Assembly: GCA_037783415.1 (NCBI GenBank)
Contig: JAZGTN010000009.1
Location: forward strand, 310,001 to 374,000
DNA length: 64,000 nucleotides
Origin: Leptasterias polaris
Lineage: Eukaryota > Echinodermata > Asteroidea > Forcipulatida > Asteriidae
Reading direction: 5' to 3'
The position numbers and the translations under genes are program-made. The notes under the pieces were generated by a model. The model was not told the DNA's origin. It did not search any database and was given only the letters and a program-made list of their open reading frames with translations. Within the stretch, counting starts at the first letter, position 1. Each line of letters opens with the position of its first letter. Shown piece after piece: positions 9,603 to 22,900 of the stretch.

Positions 9603-11392
9603 TAGGTTAAAGCTCCGGCATTAATTGTATTAAAATGGGCTATTTGTATGTATCGCGCGCACACCGAACTGAGGGTACCAGGCTTAAGACGGGCTGTGAA
9701 AAAGACTAGTTTCAGTCCATTTCCCCGGTTAAAAACTTGATATTATTTTATATCATTTAGGGCAGTAATATGGAGAGTAGTTTGTGACATTTTGGTATTT
9801 TTCTGACTGGAAATAAATAAATGAAAATAGGTTAAAGCTCCGGCATTAATTGTATTAAAATGGGCTATTTGTATGTATTGCGCGCACACCGAATTAAGGC
9901 TTAAGACGGGCTGTGAAAAAGACTATTTTCAGTCCATTTCCCCACAGTTAAAAACTTGATATTATTTTATATCATTCAGGGCAGTAATATGGAGAGTCGT
10001 TTGTGACATTTTTGGTAATTTTCTGACTGGAAATAAATAAATGAAAATAGGTTAAAGCTCCGGCATTAATGGTATTAAAATGGGCTATTTGTATGTATCG
10101 CGCGCACACCGAACTGAGGGTACCAGGCTTAAGACGGGCTGTGAAAAAGACTAGTTTCAGTCCATTTCCCCAATTAAAAACTTGATATTATTTTATATCA
10201 TTTAGGGCAGTAATATGGATAGTCGTTTGTGACATTTTGGTAATTTTCTGACTGGAAATAAATAAATGAAAATAGGTTAAAGCTCCGGCATTAATTGTAT
10301 TAAAATGGGCTATTTGTATGTATCGCGCGCACACCGAATTAAGGGTACCAGGCTTAAGACGGGCTGTGAAAAAGACTAGTTTCAGTCCATTTCCCCAGTT
10401 AAAAACTTGATATTATTTTTTATCATTCAGGGCAGTAATATGGAGAGTCGTTTGTGACATTTTGGTAATTTTCTGACTGGAAATAAATAAATGAAAATAG
10501 GTTAAAGTTCCGGCATTAATTGTATTAAAATGGGCTATTTGTATGTATCGCGCGCACACCGAACTGAGGGTACCAGGCTTAAGACGGGCTGTGAAAAAGA
10601 CTAGTTTCAGTCCATTTCCCCGGTTAAAAACTTGATATTATTTTATATCATTTAGGGCAGTAATATGGAGAGTAGTTTGTGACATTTTGGTATTTTTCTG
10701 ACTGGAAATAAATAAATGAAAATAGGTTAAAGCTCCGGCATTAATTGTATTAAAATGGGCTATTTGTATGTATTGCGCGCACACCGAATTAAGGCTTAAG
10801 ACGGGCTGTGAAAAAGACTATTTTCAGTCCATTTCCCCACAGTTAAAAACTTGATATTATTTTATATCATTCAGGGCAGTAATATGGAGAGTCGTTTGTG
10901 ACATTTTTGGTAATTTTCTGACTGGAAATAAATAAATGAAAATAGGTTAAAGCTCCGGCATTAATGGTATTAAAATGGGCTATTTGTATGTATCGCGCGC
11001 ACACCGAACTGAGGGTACCAGGCTTAAGACGGGCTGTGAAAAAGACTAGTTTCAGTCCATTTCCCCAATTAAAAACTTGATATTATTTTATATCATTTAG
11101 GGCAGTAATATGGATAGTCGTTTGTGACATTTTGGTAATTTTCTGACTGGAAATAAATAAATGAAAATAGGTTAAAGCTCCGGCATTAATTGTATTAAAA
11201 TGGGCTATTTGTATGTATCGCGCGCACACCGAATTAAGGGTACCAGGCTTAAGACGGGCTGTGAAAAAGACTAGTTTCAGTCCATTTCCCCAGTTAAAAA
11301 CTTGATATTATTTTTTATCATTCAGGGCAGTAATATGGAGAGTCGTTTGTGACATTTTGGTAATTTTCTGACTGGAAATAAATAAATTAAAA
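9603..11392. repeat. Four-monomer higher-order repeat, two copies of 895 bp
   Basis: Diagnostic variants recur 895 bp apart. GTATGTATTGCGCGC is at 9871 and 10766. Each is followed by CCCCACAGTTAAAA, a GGTATTAAAATGGG unit with GGATAGTCG, and then a TTTTTTATCATTCAGG unit. The second copy differs by a few bases (for example AAAGTTCCGG at its start). This is a local duplication of a four-monomer block. Confidence 0.85.
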
Positions 11393-11542
11393 TAGGTTAA
11401 AGCTCCGGCATTAATTGTATTAAAATGGGCTATTTGTATGTATCGCGCGCACACCGAATTAAGGGTACCAGGCTTAAGACGGGCTGTGAAAAAGACTAGT
11501 TTCAGTCCATTTCCCCAGTTAAAAACTTGATATTATTTGATA

Positions 11543-12856
11543 TCATTTAGGGCAGTAATATGGAGAGTCGTGAAAATAGGTTAAAGCTCCGGCATTAATT
11601 GTATTAAAATGGGCTATGTGTATGTATCGCGCGCACACCGAACTGAGGGTACCAGGCTTAAGACGGGCTGTGAAAAAGACTAGTTTCAGTCCATTTCCCC
11701 AGTTAAAAACTTGATATTTGATATCATTTAGGTCAGTAATAAGGAGAGTCGTTTGTGACATTTTGGTAATTTTCTGACTGGAAATAAATAAATGAAAAAT
11801 AAATGAAAATAGGTTAAAGCTCCGGCATTAATTGTATTAAAATGGGCTATGTGTATGTATCGCGCGCACACCGAACTGAGGGTACCAGGCTTAAGACGGG
11901 CTGTGAAAAAGACTAGTTTCAGTCCATTTCCCCAATTAAAAACTGGATATTATTTGATATCATTTAGGGCAGTAATATGGAGAGTCGTTTGTGACATTTT
12001 GGTAATTTTCTGACTGGAAATAAACAAATGAAAAATAAATGAAAATAGGTTAAAGCTCCGGCATTAATTGTATTAAAATGGGCTATGTGTATGTATCGCG
12101 CGCGCACCGAACTGAGGGTACCAGGCTTATTTAAGACGGGCTGTGAAAAAGACTAGTTTCAGTCCATTTCCCCAGTTAAAAACTTGATATTATTTGATAT
12201 CATTTAGGGCAGTAATATGGAGAGTCGTGAAAATAGGTTAAAGCTCCTGCATTAATTGTATTAAAATGGGCTATGTGTATGTATCGCGCGCACACCGAAC
12301 TGAGGGTACCAGGCTTAAGACGGGCTGTGAAAAAGACTAGTTTCAGTCCATTTCCCCAGTTAAAAACTTGATATTTGATATCATTTAGGGCAGTAATAAG
12401 GAGAGTCGTTTGTGACATTTTGGTAATTTTCTGACTGGAAATAAATAAATGAAAAATAAATGAAAATAGGTTAAAGCTCCGGCATTAATTGTATTAAAAT
12501 GGGCTATGTGTATGTATCGCGCGCGCACCGAACTGAGGGTACCAGGCTTAAGACGGGCTGTGAAAAAGACTAGTTTCAGTCCATTTCCCCAGTTAAAAAC
12601 TTGATATTATTTGATATCATTTAGGGCAGTAATATGGAGAGTCGTGAAAATAGGTTAAAGCTCCGGCATTAATTGTATTAAAATGGGCTATGTGTATGTA
12701 TCGCGCGCACACCGAACTGAGGGTACCAGGCTTAAGACGGGCTGTGAAAAAGACTAGTTTCAGTCCATTTCCCCAGTTAAAAACTTGATATTATTTGATA
12801 TCATTTAGGGCAGTAATATGGAGGGTCGTTTGTGACTTTTGGTATTTTTCTGACTG
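11543..12856. repeat. Three-monomer higher-order repeat, offset 657 bp
   Basis: The segment with the short GAGAGTCGTGAAAATAGG junction followed by TTGATATTTGATATC and GTAATAAGGAGAG recurs about 657 bp later (near 11571 and 12228). The copies are almost identical. A CTTATTTAAG insertion at about 12127 marks the unit preceding the second copy. Confidence 0.75.
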
Positions 12857-15800
12857 GAAATAAATAAATGAAAATAGGTTAAAGCTCCGGCATTAATTGT
12901 ATTAAAATGGGCTATGTATCGCGCGCGCACCGAACTGAGGGTACCAGGCTTAAGACGGGCTGTGAAAAAGACTAGTTTCAGTCCATTTCCCCAGTTAAAA
13001 ACTTGATATTATTTGATATCATTTAGGGCAGTAATATGGAGAGTCGTTTGTGACACTTTGGTAATTTTCTGACTGGAAATAAATAAATGAATAATAAATG
13101 AAAATAGGTTAAAGCTCCGGCATTAATTGTATTAAAATGGGCTATGTGTATGTATCGCGCGCACACCGAACTGAGGGTACCAGGCTTAAGACGGGCTGTG
13201 AAAAAGACTAGTTTCAGTCCATTTCCCCAGTTAAAAACTTGATATTATTAATTTTGATATCTTTTAGGGCAGTAATATGGAGAGTCGTTTGTGACATTTT
13301 GGTAATTTTCTGACTGGAAATAAATAAATGAAAAATAAATGAAAATAGGTTAAAGCTCCGGCATTAATTGTATTAAAATGGGCTATGTGTATGTATCGCG
13401 CGCACACCGAACAGAGGGTACCAGGCTTAAGACGGGCTGTGAAAAAGACTAGTTTCAGTCCATTTTCCCAGTTAAAAACTTGATATTATTTGACATCATT
13501 TAGGGCAGTAATATGGAGAGTCGTTTGTGACATTTTGGTAATTTTCTGACGGGAAATAAATAAATGAAAAATAAATGAAAATAGGTTAAAGTTCCGGCAT
13601 TAATTGTACTAAAATGGGCTATGTGTATGTATCGCGCGCACACCGAACTGAGGGTACCAGGCTTAAGACGGGCTGTGAAAAAGACTAGTTTCAGTCCATT
13701 TCCCCAGTTAAAAACTTGATATTATTTGATATCATTTAGGGCAGTAATATGGAGGGTCGTTTGTGACATTTTGGTAATTTTCTGACTGGAAATAAATAAA
13801 TGAAAAATAAATGAAAATAGGTTAAAGCTCCGGCATTAATTGTATTAAAATGGGCTATGTGTATGTATCGCGCGCACACCGAACTGAGGGTACCAGGCTT
13901 AAGACGGGCTGTGAAAAAGACTAGTTTCAGTCCATTTCCCCAGTTAAAAACTTGATATTATTTGATATCATTTAGGGCAGTGTGAAAAAGACTAGTTTCA
14001 GTCCATTTCCCCAGTTAAAAACTTGATATTATTTTATATCAATAGGGCAGTAATATGGAGAGTCGTTTGTGACCTTTTGGTAATTTTCTGACTGGAAATA
14101 AATAAATGAAAATAGGTTAAAGCTCCGGCATTAATTGTATTAAAATGGGCTATTTGTATGTATCGTGCGCACACCGAACTAGGGTACCAGGCTTAAGACG
14201 GGCTGTGAAAAAGACTAGTTTCAGTCCATTTCCCCAGTTAAAAACTTGATATTATTTTATATCATTTAGGGCAGTAATATGGAGAGTCTTTTGTGACATT
14301 TTGGTAATTTTCTGACTGGAAATAAATAAATGAAAATAGGTTAAAGCTCCGGCATTAATGGTATTAAAATGGGCTATTTGTATGTATCGCGCGCACACCG
14401 AACTGAGGGTACCAGGCTTAAGACGGGCTGTGAAAAAGACTAGTTTCAGTCCATTTCCCTAGTTAAAAACTTGATATTATTTTATATAATTTAGGGCAGT
14501 AAAATGGAGAGTCGTTTGTTACATTTTGGTAATTTTCTGACTGGAAATAAATAAATGAAAATAGGTTAAAGCTCCGGCATTAATTGTATTAAAATGGGCT
14601 ATTTGTATGTATCGCGCGCACACCGAAATAAGGGTACCAGGCTTAAGACGGGCTGTGAAAAAGACTAGTTTCAGTCCATTTCCCCAGTTAAAATCTTGAT
14701 ATTATTTTTTATCATTTAGGGCAGTAATATGGAGAGTCGTTTGTGACATTTTGGTAATTTTCTGACTGGAAATAAATAAATGAAAATAGGTTAAAGCTCC
14801 GGCATTAATGGTATTAAAATGGGCTATTTGTATGTATCGCGCGCACACCGAACTGAGGGTACCAGGCTTAAGACGGGCTGTGAAAAAGACTAGTTTCAGT
14901 CCATTTCCCCAGTTAAAAACTTGATATTATTTTATATAATTTAGGGTAGTAAAATGGAGAGTCGTTTGTTACATTTTGGTAATTTTCTGACTGGAAATAA
15001 AAAAATGAAAATAGGTTAAAGCTCCGGCATTAATTGTATTAAAATGGGCTATTTGTATGTATCGCGCGCACACCGAATTAAGGGTACCAGGCTTAAGACG
15101 GGCTGTGAAAAAGACTAGTTTCAGTCCATTTCCCCAGTTAAAAACTTGATATTATTTTTTATCATTTAGGGCAGTAATATGGAGAGTCGTTTGTGACATT
15201 TTGGTAATTTTCTGACTGGAAATAAATAAATGAAAATAGATTAAAGCTCCGGCATTAATTGTATTAAAATGGGCTATTTGTATGTATCGCGCGCACACCG
15301 AATTAAGGCTTAAGACGGGCTGTGAAAAAAACTAGTTTCAGTCCATTTCCCCAGTTAAAAACTTGATATTATTTTATATCATTTAGGGCAGTAGTATGGA
15401 GAGTCGTTTGTGACATTTTGGTAATTTTCTGACTGGAAATAAATAAATGAAAATAGGTTAAAGCTCCGGCATTAATTGTATTAAAATGGGCTATTTGTAT
15501 GTATCGCGCGCACACCGAACTGAGGGTACCAGGCTTAAGACGGGCTGTGAAAAAGACTAGTTTCAGTCCATTTCCCCAATTAAAAACTTGATATTATTTT
15601 TTATCATTTAGGGCAGTAATATGGAGAGTCGTTTGTGACATTTTGGTAATTTTCTGACTGGAAATAAATAAACGAAAATAGGTTAAAGCTCCGGCATTAA
15701 TTGTATTAAAATGGGCTATTTGTATGTATCGCGCGCAAACCAAATTAAGGCTTAAGACGGGCTGTGAAAAGACTAGTTTCAGTCCATTTCCCCAGTTAAA

Positions 15801-16432
15801 AACTTGATATTATTTTATATCATTTAGGGCAGTAATATGGAGAGTCGTTTGTGACATTTTGGTAATTTTCTGACTGGAAATAAATAAATGAAAATAGGTT
15901 TAAGCTCCGGCATTAATTGTATTAAAATGGGCTATTTGTATGTATCGCGCGCACACCGAACTGAGGGTACCAGGCTTAAGACGGGCTGTGAAAAATACTA
16001 GTTTCAGTCCATTTCCCCAATTAAAAACTTGATATTATTTTTTTTCATTTAGGGCAGTAATATGGAGAGTCGTTTGTGACATTTTGGTAATTTTCTGACT
16101 GGAAATAAATAAATGAAAAATAAATGAAAATAGGTTAAAGCTCCGGCATTAATTGTATTAAAATGGGCTATGTGTATGTGTCGCGCGCACACCGAACTGA
16201 GGGTACCAAGCTTAAGACGGGCTGTGAACAAGACTAGTTTCAGTCCATTTCCCCAGTTAAAAACTTGATATTATTTGATATCATTTAGGGCAGTAATATG
16301 GAGAGTCGTTTGTGACATTTTGGTAATTTTCTGACTGGAAATAAATAAATGTAAATAGGTTAAAGCTCCGGCATTAATTGTATTAAAATGGGCTATTTGT
16401 ATGTATCGCGCGCACACCGAACTGAGGGTACC

Positions 16433-16460
16433 AGGCTTAAAGGTAATCTACAGGATTGGT
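16433..16460. repeat. Left TSD and TIR of the 7.5-kb DNA transposon
   Basis: AGGCTTAA (16433-16440, satellite sequence) is followed by the TIR AGGTAATCTACAGGATTGGT (16441-16460). The exact reverse complement and the same 8 bases are found at the right end. Confidence 0.95.
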
Positions 16461-18235
16461 TTTAGCTAATGAAACAATTGCTGGCAGTGTTAGCACTTTA
16501 TTTAATTCATCATATACATAAAAAAACAAACCTGTTGAAGTTTGAGATCAATCGGCCATCTGGTTCAGGAGAAAATAGTGAAAAACCGATAACATTTTCC
16601 CCTAAATTCGTGTGAATGTCCATGCATGGTCTAGGCTTGCACATTTCCCCCGAGAGATTTTTGAATATCGCCCTCAGGCGTTTGGAACCTGAAATCGACG
16701 ACTATTATATGAAAGATAGCGATTGTGTCGCGGAAACAGTCGTTGGTACAGTCGTTTCTAATCAGGCTTCGGAGAGTGGCCGTTTGTGGTTGATTCTTTG
16801 GAAAGGTCACCGAAGGGCCAATCTTTGATACGATCGATACAATCATAACGCGCGAAACAGCAGCCTGTGTATACACATGTATACTGGGTATGTGGGTGTT
16901 TTGCTAGAGCTAGCTGCATACTGTATGCAAAAGAGTGACAGGGTAAATCAAGGGAAATTCTAACCATGGAGGTGTTCTAACTTATTTCTGTTTCATATTA
17001 TCCACGGCGCACATCATAACCACGCGATCGTCGAACTACAGTGGTCCTCCCACCAGAATATGTGGAATTTCCTCCTCAATATTTGTTTAGTTTTCCTTGA
17101 AAATGTCCATAGTTCGTTTCCTTTCCTTACAAATGATGCCATAACTTCTAAGAGAAGGGCCATGTCACATGGGGCAATTTACAGGCAACCAGCTCCAGGC
17201 AATATCTCCCGTATAAGAAAACTCATTCACATTCCAGTTTTCTCATTATTTTCCAGGGGCTGGCTGATTAATTAATTACTATAGTGGTTGCAATGAATGG
17301 GAGAACGGCTCTTACCCTTTTCATACAGATAAAATATATTAAAATAACCAACGTGATCCCCTCCCCCCCCCCCCCCCCCCCCCTCGTCCTGTTAGTGTTA
17401 GGGCTACAAACATCTTGATTTTAAGAAAAGAAGAAACTGGGTCCCCAACTTTATGACTCCTGGAATTATCTAAATTCCTCTTTTTCTATATTAACAAAAA
17501 GCGTATAAACTTCCGTGCCTTATTATGATTGTGCCCTTTTGGCCAAGCCCCAAACTTCAATATATCTACAACTACAATGATGCTATGCACAAGGCAAAAG
17601 TGCAATACATAAATATCACAAAGGCTAAAATATATAGACAATGAAAAACATCATAATTTATGATAACAGCTCAGTCGTAGCAACCTTCGAATCGGAGCCA
17701 CAACTTTTATTTAATTCTGATAAGCGCCGGACTCCGTCAAAGTTTTCATTGATTTGTAAGTTCTCACATCACACCTACAATGAGCTCTACTGGTTCATCA
17801 GAAGAGATGTGGACCCCCAACACTCAGGTAATTCACAACGTCCGTTTCTAAAGGATGATGAGTCTGTATTTATAGCATGTTATGCACATGAATTTGGAGG
17901 GTTTTGCACCGCATAAATGAGACGAAATTCAACACGAATTCACACTTTTGCAATGATGCGCGTATAAATGACAGCTAGTGTTTCTTCATTGTTTCCGACT
18001 CTCTCTGCATAACGTACACAGTTATCCGTGTCTATACAATGTGCATGCACCAGCCAGCAGTGAAACAATTGCAATGCTACGAATGAGGGTCTCACATTTT
18101 GAAGCTGTTGTTTTGTATAATAATAATATTGTTCTTATTTCAGTTGTATGTCCATTTACTTATAATTATCTTTGGCATGTGCCATTTCCACTAAATTTAA
18201 AAATAAAATTAGCTATTCATCCCCCCATTTTTCTT

Positions 18236-18267
<32 letters not shown>

Positions 18268-18300
18268 TGGGGTTTTGATGGTGGTTACAAATTTGTTTTT
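16461..18300. other. Left non-coding part of the 7.5-kb transposon
   Basis: I see no coding exon that I can support. A poly-C tract lies at about 17358-17383 and a poly-G tract at about 18247-18275, just upstream of the RG-rich exon. Short open frames here lack conserved motifs or splice context. Confidence 0.5.
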
Positions 18301-18308
18301 CCATACCT

Positions 18309-19297
18309 ATCACATAGACAAACCGAGGAAGAGGCCGACGAGGCAGAGGACTGTCGGGCAGGGCTAGGGGAAGAGGACGTGGGAGAGATAGAGGAGGAAG
18401 GGGTGTAATGAAGGCACTGGAAGGGCAACTAGAGGAGGCCGGGGGGTCAGAAGAAGGGGGGGGGGGGGGTAGGGGCAGGGGAGCAGCAATACAACCCGGG
18501 CAAGAACAAGCAGTTATGAATCTTCGTGAGCAAAGGCAACAACGATTAAGGGTAACTATCCAAGAGAAGATAAAAAAAGAACTGCATTCAAACTGTGTGA
18601 TTACATTTTATTTTGAAAATTAAATTGTTCTTGATGTCAGCTAATTTATCAATAATATAAATGGGGTATGGAAAGTAAATGCAATAAGGACATGACATGT
18701 AATGTTAGGAACAGTTCCATAGTCAAATCTATAAAAAGGTGTTATTTCTATTCTCGAATAGATCATATGTATGCCAATGCATGTGACATCAAAAGTTACA
18801 ACCCTTCATCAATGTCAACAAGTTACCTATTTTTTTGGTCATTCCTGGTGACTGTCAATTGTAAAGAAAATAACTAATTACAAACGATTAATTAAACAAA
18901 AATAGTTTTTGAGTAGGCCTAGGCCTAAATAAACTAAATGGTCAAAACATTTTTTTGTACAACCATAAAGCATCAGGTTGATATTAACCTAATTCACAAA
19001 GTACAAAATTAGCAGTTGGTACAGGATCATATCTGTTGGTAATTATGAATTTAAAATACTATTTTATTTTAGGAAGACATTGCAAACATGTCAAACGAAG
19101 CAGTAAGGCAGCTGCTTCTGTAAACTGTCGAGAGGAGCCCAGGACTGATTTTTGACGTATTGAATGTGCATGCAGAACTACCACAGCCTGCTCAAAATGT
19201 GGAGTGGTGTGTCTGTGGTAACTGCAGACAAATGCCAACAGATCAGGAATGTATCTGCTGCAGGAACACACCCGAAAACTGCCTTTCTGTTCATCCG
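18309..19297 (+). pseudogene. P2X7 ballast-domain protein fragment (transposon cargo)
   Basis: Two exon-like parts. The first (about 18320-18560) reads an RG-rich stretch (GRGRRGRGLSGRARGRGRGR and on) and then MKALEGQLEEAGGSEEGG and REQRQQRLR. The second (19073-19297) follows a TTTTATTTTAG acceptor and reads EDIANMSNEAVRQLLL, an in-frame TAA, then SPGLIFDVLNVHAELP and VEWCVCGNCRQMPTDQECIC-CRN, ending at a GTATGT donor. The Cys pattern C-x-C-x2-C with MPT and CC is the start of the zinc-binding intracellular ballast domain of P2X7 receptors. In invertebrates this domain also occurs in proteins without a P2X channel, often with an RG-rich N-terminus. No P2X channel is seen here. The stop and the missing rest of the domain make it a pseudogene, though further exons could have been lost to the nested MITE. 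Confidence 0.72.
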
Positions 19298-19380
19298 GTA
19301 TGTAAACGTTTTCCAGAACAGTTTAATTAAGCCATCAATAACCCCAGAAAAGAACATTTGCTCATATTATGTACCCTTCC

Positions 19381-19577
19381 CAGTGGCCTAACCAGAAGGG
19401 GGCATAAGGCCCCCCCCCCCCCCCACTCAGAACCCTTGCGCCCCCCCACCCAAATGAAATCAAACAAATGCACAAATGATTGGTTTGATACATCAGACTG
19501 CACCCCAAAGAAAAAACAAAAAACATTGTGTCTTCCCCGCTTGCCCCCCAAAAATGAAATGTCTTGTTACGCCACTG
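19381..19577. mobile_element. hAT-like MITE nested in the 7.5-kb transposon
   Basis: This 197-bp insertion begins CAGTGGCCTAAC and ends TTACGCCACTG, imperfect TIRs of the CAGTGGCGTA type typical of hAT elements. It is flanked by an 8-bp duplication with one mismatch (ACCCTTCC at 19373-19380, ACCCTACC at 19578-19585). Poly-C runs lie near its left end. It has no ORF of its own. Confidence 0.83.
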
Positions 19578-19944
19578 ACCCTACCTAGTTTCAATTAAAC
19601 AAAAGATAAAGCATGGCTTTAGAAACAGTGGCAATAGTTCTTTATAAACTTGTACAGTTTGTGTTTTTATTACACACAAATTTATAATCTTGTTATTACC
19701 ATATTTAAAAAAATATAATAATAAAAAATACCAAGGTCAAATAAACACATTTATTCCATACCGAAAAGCCTAGAAACTCCAACACCCCTCCCCAACACAC
19801 AAGCACCTGTGTTATTTTTCACTGGAGTTTTTTAGAAGAGAATGGTCGACCTGACCGCGAGTCATTGTTGCCTCTGGGTAAAGTGTGTTTTCGGCTACAA
19901 ATGTTGTAGCTACACACCATTATTTCATGCATAATATTTCTTTT
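19578..19944. other. Non-coding spacer between the two convergent gene remnants
   Basis: AT-rich sequence between the hAT MITE and the terminal exon of the minus-strand gene. No coding exon, inverted repeat or tandem repeat was recognised. Confidence 0.5.
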
Positions 19945-22900
19945 TTAATTACAGACAATGAACAACATGGCAGCATGACTGCATCGTGTACATAAAGATT
20001 GTGCCTCCTCCGCCAAATCTCGCAACCTCATCTCTGTGATGACAAAGAGGGCTGTGTTCTCTGATCCTGTTGGATCACTGATAACTCGGTGCAGTCCTGA
20101 CTGTGAGAATGAGACATCAGTGTCCTCACTTACTGGGGTTTCTTCCTTATTGTCTGAATGGCCCTGACCATGCACTTCCTCGCCTTGTGAGATTACATCA
20201 AGTCCTTTACAGCTTTTTCTACAAGTTATACAAAAAAATACAAGACTGATTTTGCTTATATCACAAGTTGAATGCACGATTGATTCAATCATTCATTAAA
20301 CATAAAAAATAAACATCTGAAGAATGGCAGCCAGAAGACTTACGAAATGTGTAATACTTTTTTGAAAACGTAAAAATTCCAAAATAAATTGTAAAAGGTT
20401 GAGGACAAAGAAATCACAAAGACTTAATCAATTAATTAATTAATGGTGACAAAATTTCAACAATAAATCCAAAAGAACAATCAGTCAAACATACAAGAAC
20501 AACATTGTAAAATAACAATTGCAAAATCCAAAAATGTATTATTTTGGTAATACTGTCCCAGTTTGAGTAATTCTACTGTAATTGAGGATACAGCCAGCCA
20601 TTAACCCTCTTGCTGTCTGACCATTCAATACCATTCACTGTGGTTTTGAATGATAGATAAGCTATGCCAGCCTTGCAATATGATACCATGAGGGAATGCA
20701 TGTACACAGTACACAGTTAGTTCTGTGCACAGTTGTGCCACCATACACAACTTTGGCAGTTGAATGGTTTCAAATGGTTGGTCAACTCACTTGAAAATGT
20801 TACGAACAGTAGGAGGGTTAATTAATATAAACATAACTGTTCTTTCATAGTATCTTGTTTCATTTTATTCATTGTTGACATTTTCAACAAAACATATTAC
20901 CGAAGAGGTTTCTTTTTGAAAATTTCAGAGAAGGTAAAGTTAAAAACTAGAGAGGCACAATGAGTTAGAATATGGCACAATATTTAGAATCAAGAAAGTC
21001 CCACATTGTCCTTCATAGGGCATTGAAGTACACTCCTAACAAAACATACACTGAAATGTGAACTTTTCATCAAAACGACTCCTCTCATTTACAAGACCAA
21101 AACTAATTCCTTACCCTTTTCGACAAGTAACTGGCTCCCACAAATCGTCATCTTCTAGAGCGATGTCACTCTCGAGCTCCTCGGGGTAAACAAACTGCCC
21201 TGATATCTTGTAGTTGACACTGATACTGAAGTGAAAGGAAAGGATCATTTAAGAGAATATTATAAAACAAATATCGAGTGGCTCAGGTGGGCGAGTGGAA
21301 CGGGAGGAATATTATCCCAAGGCACAATTTTGACTGTTCGCCTCGTGAAATGGAACGTCAAAAATTTACCGAGCGTAATACTCCTCTCATTCCACAAATT
21401 AATGCCACTCAATACTTGTTTAATATAATCACAGTAGACACAGTTCCTTGTCCATCCCACATTTTTAAAATTCTGACCCCACCCCCTTACGAAACAACGT
21501 GGATGACTCCATATAGAAATGGGACGTAGACTGTATGCAAAGATGGTTCCAACTGTTCAATAGGAATTACTATTAGTATTCCCCACTCTAGGAATTTTTG
21601 ATCGCTGACACGGATGGGAGTAATATTGAATACCACGTGATGTAAGTTCCACCGATCAAGTGGCAAGGATCTTTGTGTTTTGTGTGAATTATATAATCAA
21701 AAATAACTTATTTTTTGCAGTTTGCATCTAAATGAATATTAAAAGGAAAAACAATTTTGTACAGTATTAAGTGATATAAAAGTTTTGATAGCTACATGTA
21801 GTAGCACAAATTATTTGGTGGAGCAATTTACTACAAAAGGGAAATTGTTCATGTAACAGGTGTAGAAAAACCTTTGTTCAGTAGGAGACCAAGTGTCTAT
21901 GTTAGAGTTTTATTACCCTTCTACTGTTTATAATTTCCAACTTAAGCTCTTCTAAGTTCTAGCTGCTAGCACCCCCTTAGTTAATTTCTTAGGAATCCTT
22001 TGTAATAAACAATTAACCCTCTTGCATAATCCTTGGTAGTGTGGTTAGTCACCCCTGTAATTGACTTCAGATAGCAGCCTGGCAGCTCAAGGGGAACACT
22101 CCACATTTGTGTGTTCTCCCACCATCACTTATTTCTTCAATTTTGTGTACTACAACTTTATGTTTTAAGTTTTGCCTGCGACAAAGATGTTGTCCAAGAT
22201 GAGTCAAACTGATAGAAAATTGTGATTAGGCTTGAATAGGGACAAGAAGTCAGTTTGTACTAGCTGAGCAAGCTTCTTCCACTGAATCTTCATGACTTTA
22301 CCTTCAACTCAAGAGTCAAGACTATAAAACCTTATTATATCAATCACTGTACTGTACTGTATACAAACAGCATACCACTGTAATGCTCGTAAAATGCAGA
22401 CTCGATACTGTACTGCCCCCTGTATTGTATAACTGTAATTTAACTAAACACTGATTGGCTTAATATATCATACACTTTCACCCTAAATTGTTTTTGGATG
22501 TAACAATAGAAAAATAAGCTTGTAACTTACGCTTCGGAGGATCCAGATGTGTATCCTTGCATATATGAGCAATGGGGGTGGATATCACCAGAGGACGTGG
22601 TGATGGTGGAAGACTGGAAGGGCACTTCTATGAAGAAAGCATCCGGAAGATGGAATGGAGGGTTACGATTATCACAACTACATTGTATTAAAACATGTTG
22701 TACTTTCACCAGAACAAGTCGAAATATAATCATATGAACATTTTAATCAAAGTAAAGTTAAAAGTAATTACATTCCATGTTCAAACTAACTTAAACTTTA
22801 TAAATCGTAAATGTGATTCTTTGTTCTACGATGGCATGTTAATTGTTTATACAGTTCAGTTAGATTAGATTTACCCATCATGATGATCATCAAGGAAAAA

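Larger units (their letters stand above)
8272..16440. repeat. Satellite array, block II (mixed A and B monomers)
   Basis: About 36 monomers. Type A carries CTATGTGTATG, TTTGATATC and CCGAACTGAGGG. Type B carries CTATTTGTATG, TTTTATATC (or TTTTTTATC) and often CCGAATTAAGG, sometimes with GTACCAGG deleted. B-type runs occupy roughly 8740-11560 and 14000-16080; A-type dominates 11590-13980. Short 184-bp-type monomers lacking the GTGACATTTTGG...AAATAAA portion occur near 11570, 12228 and 12641. At 13980 a truncated A unit is joined to a B unit within GGGCAG/TGTGAAAAAG. The block ends at the 8-bp AGGCTTAA flanking the next element. Confidence 0.96.

Noticed and set aside
18172..18408. Acidic 78-codon frame overlapping the RG-rich exon
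   Set aside because: Shadow of the RG-rich frame, which continues in the style of known P2X7-ballast proteins; the acidic text arises from reading the same GGA/GAG-rich DNA one base out of phase.
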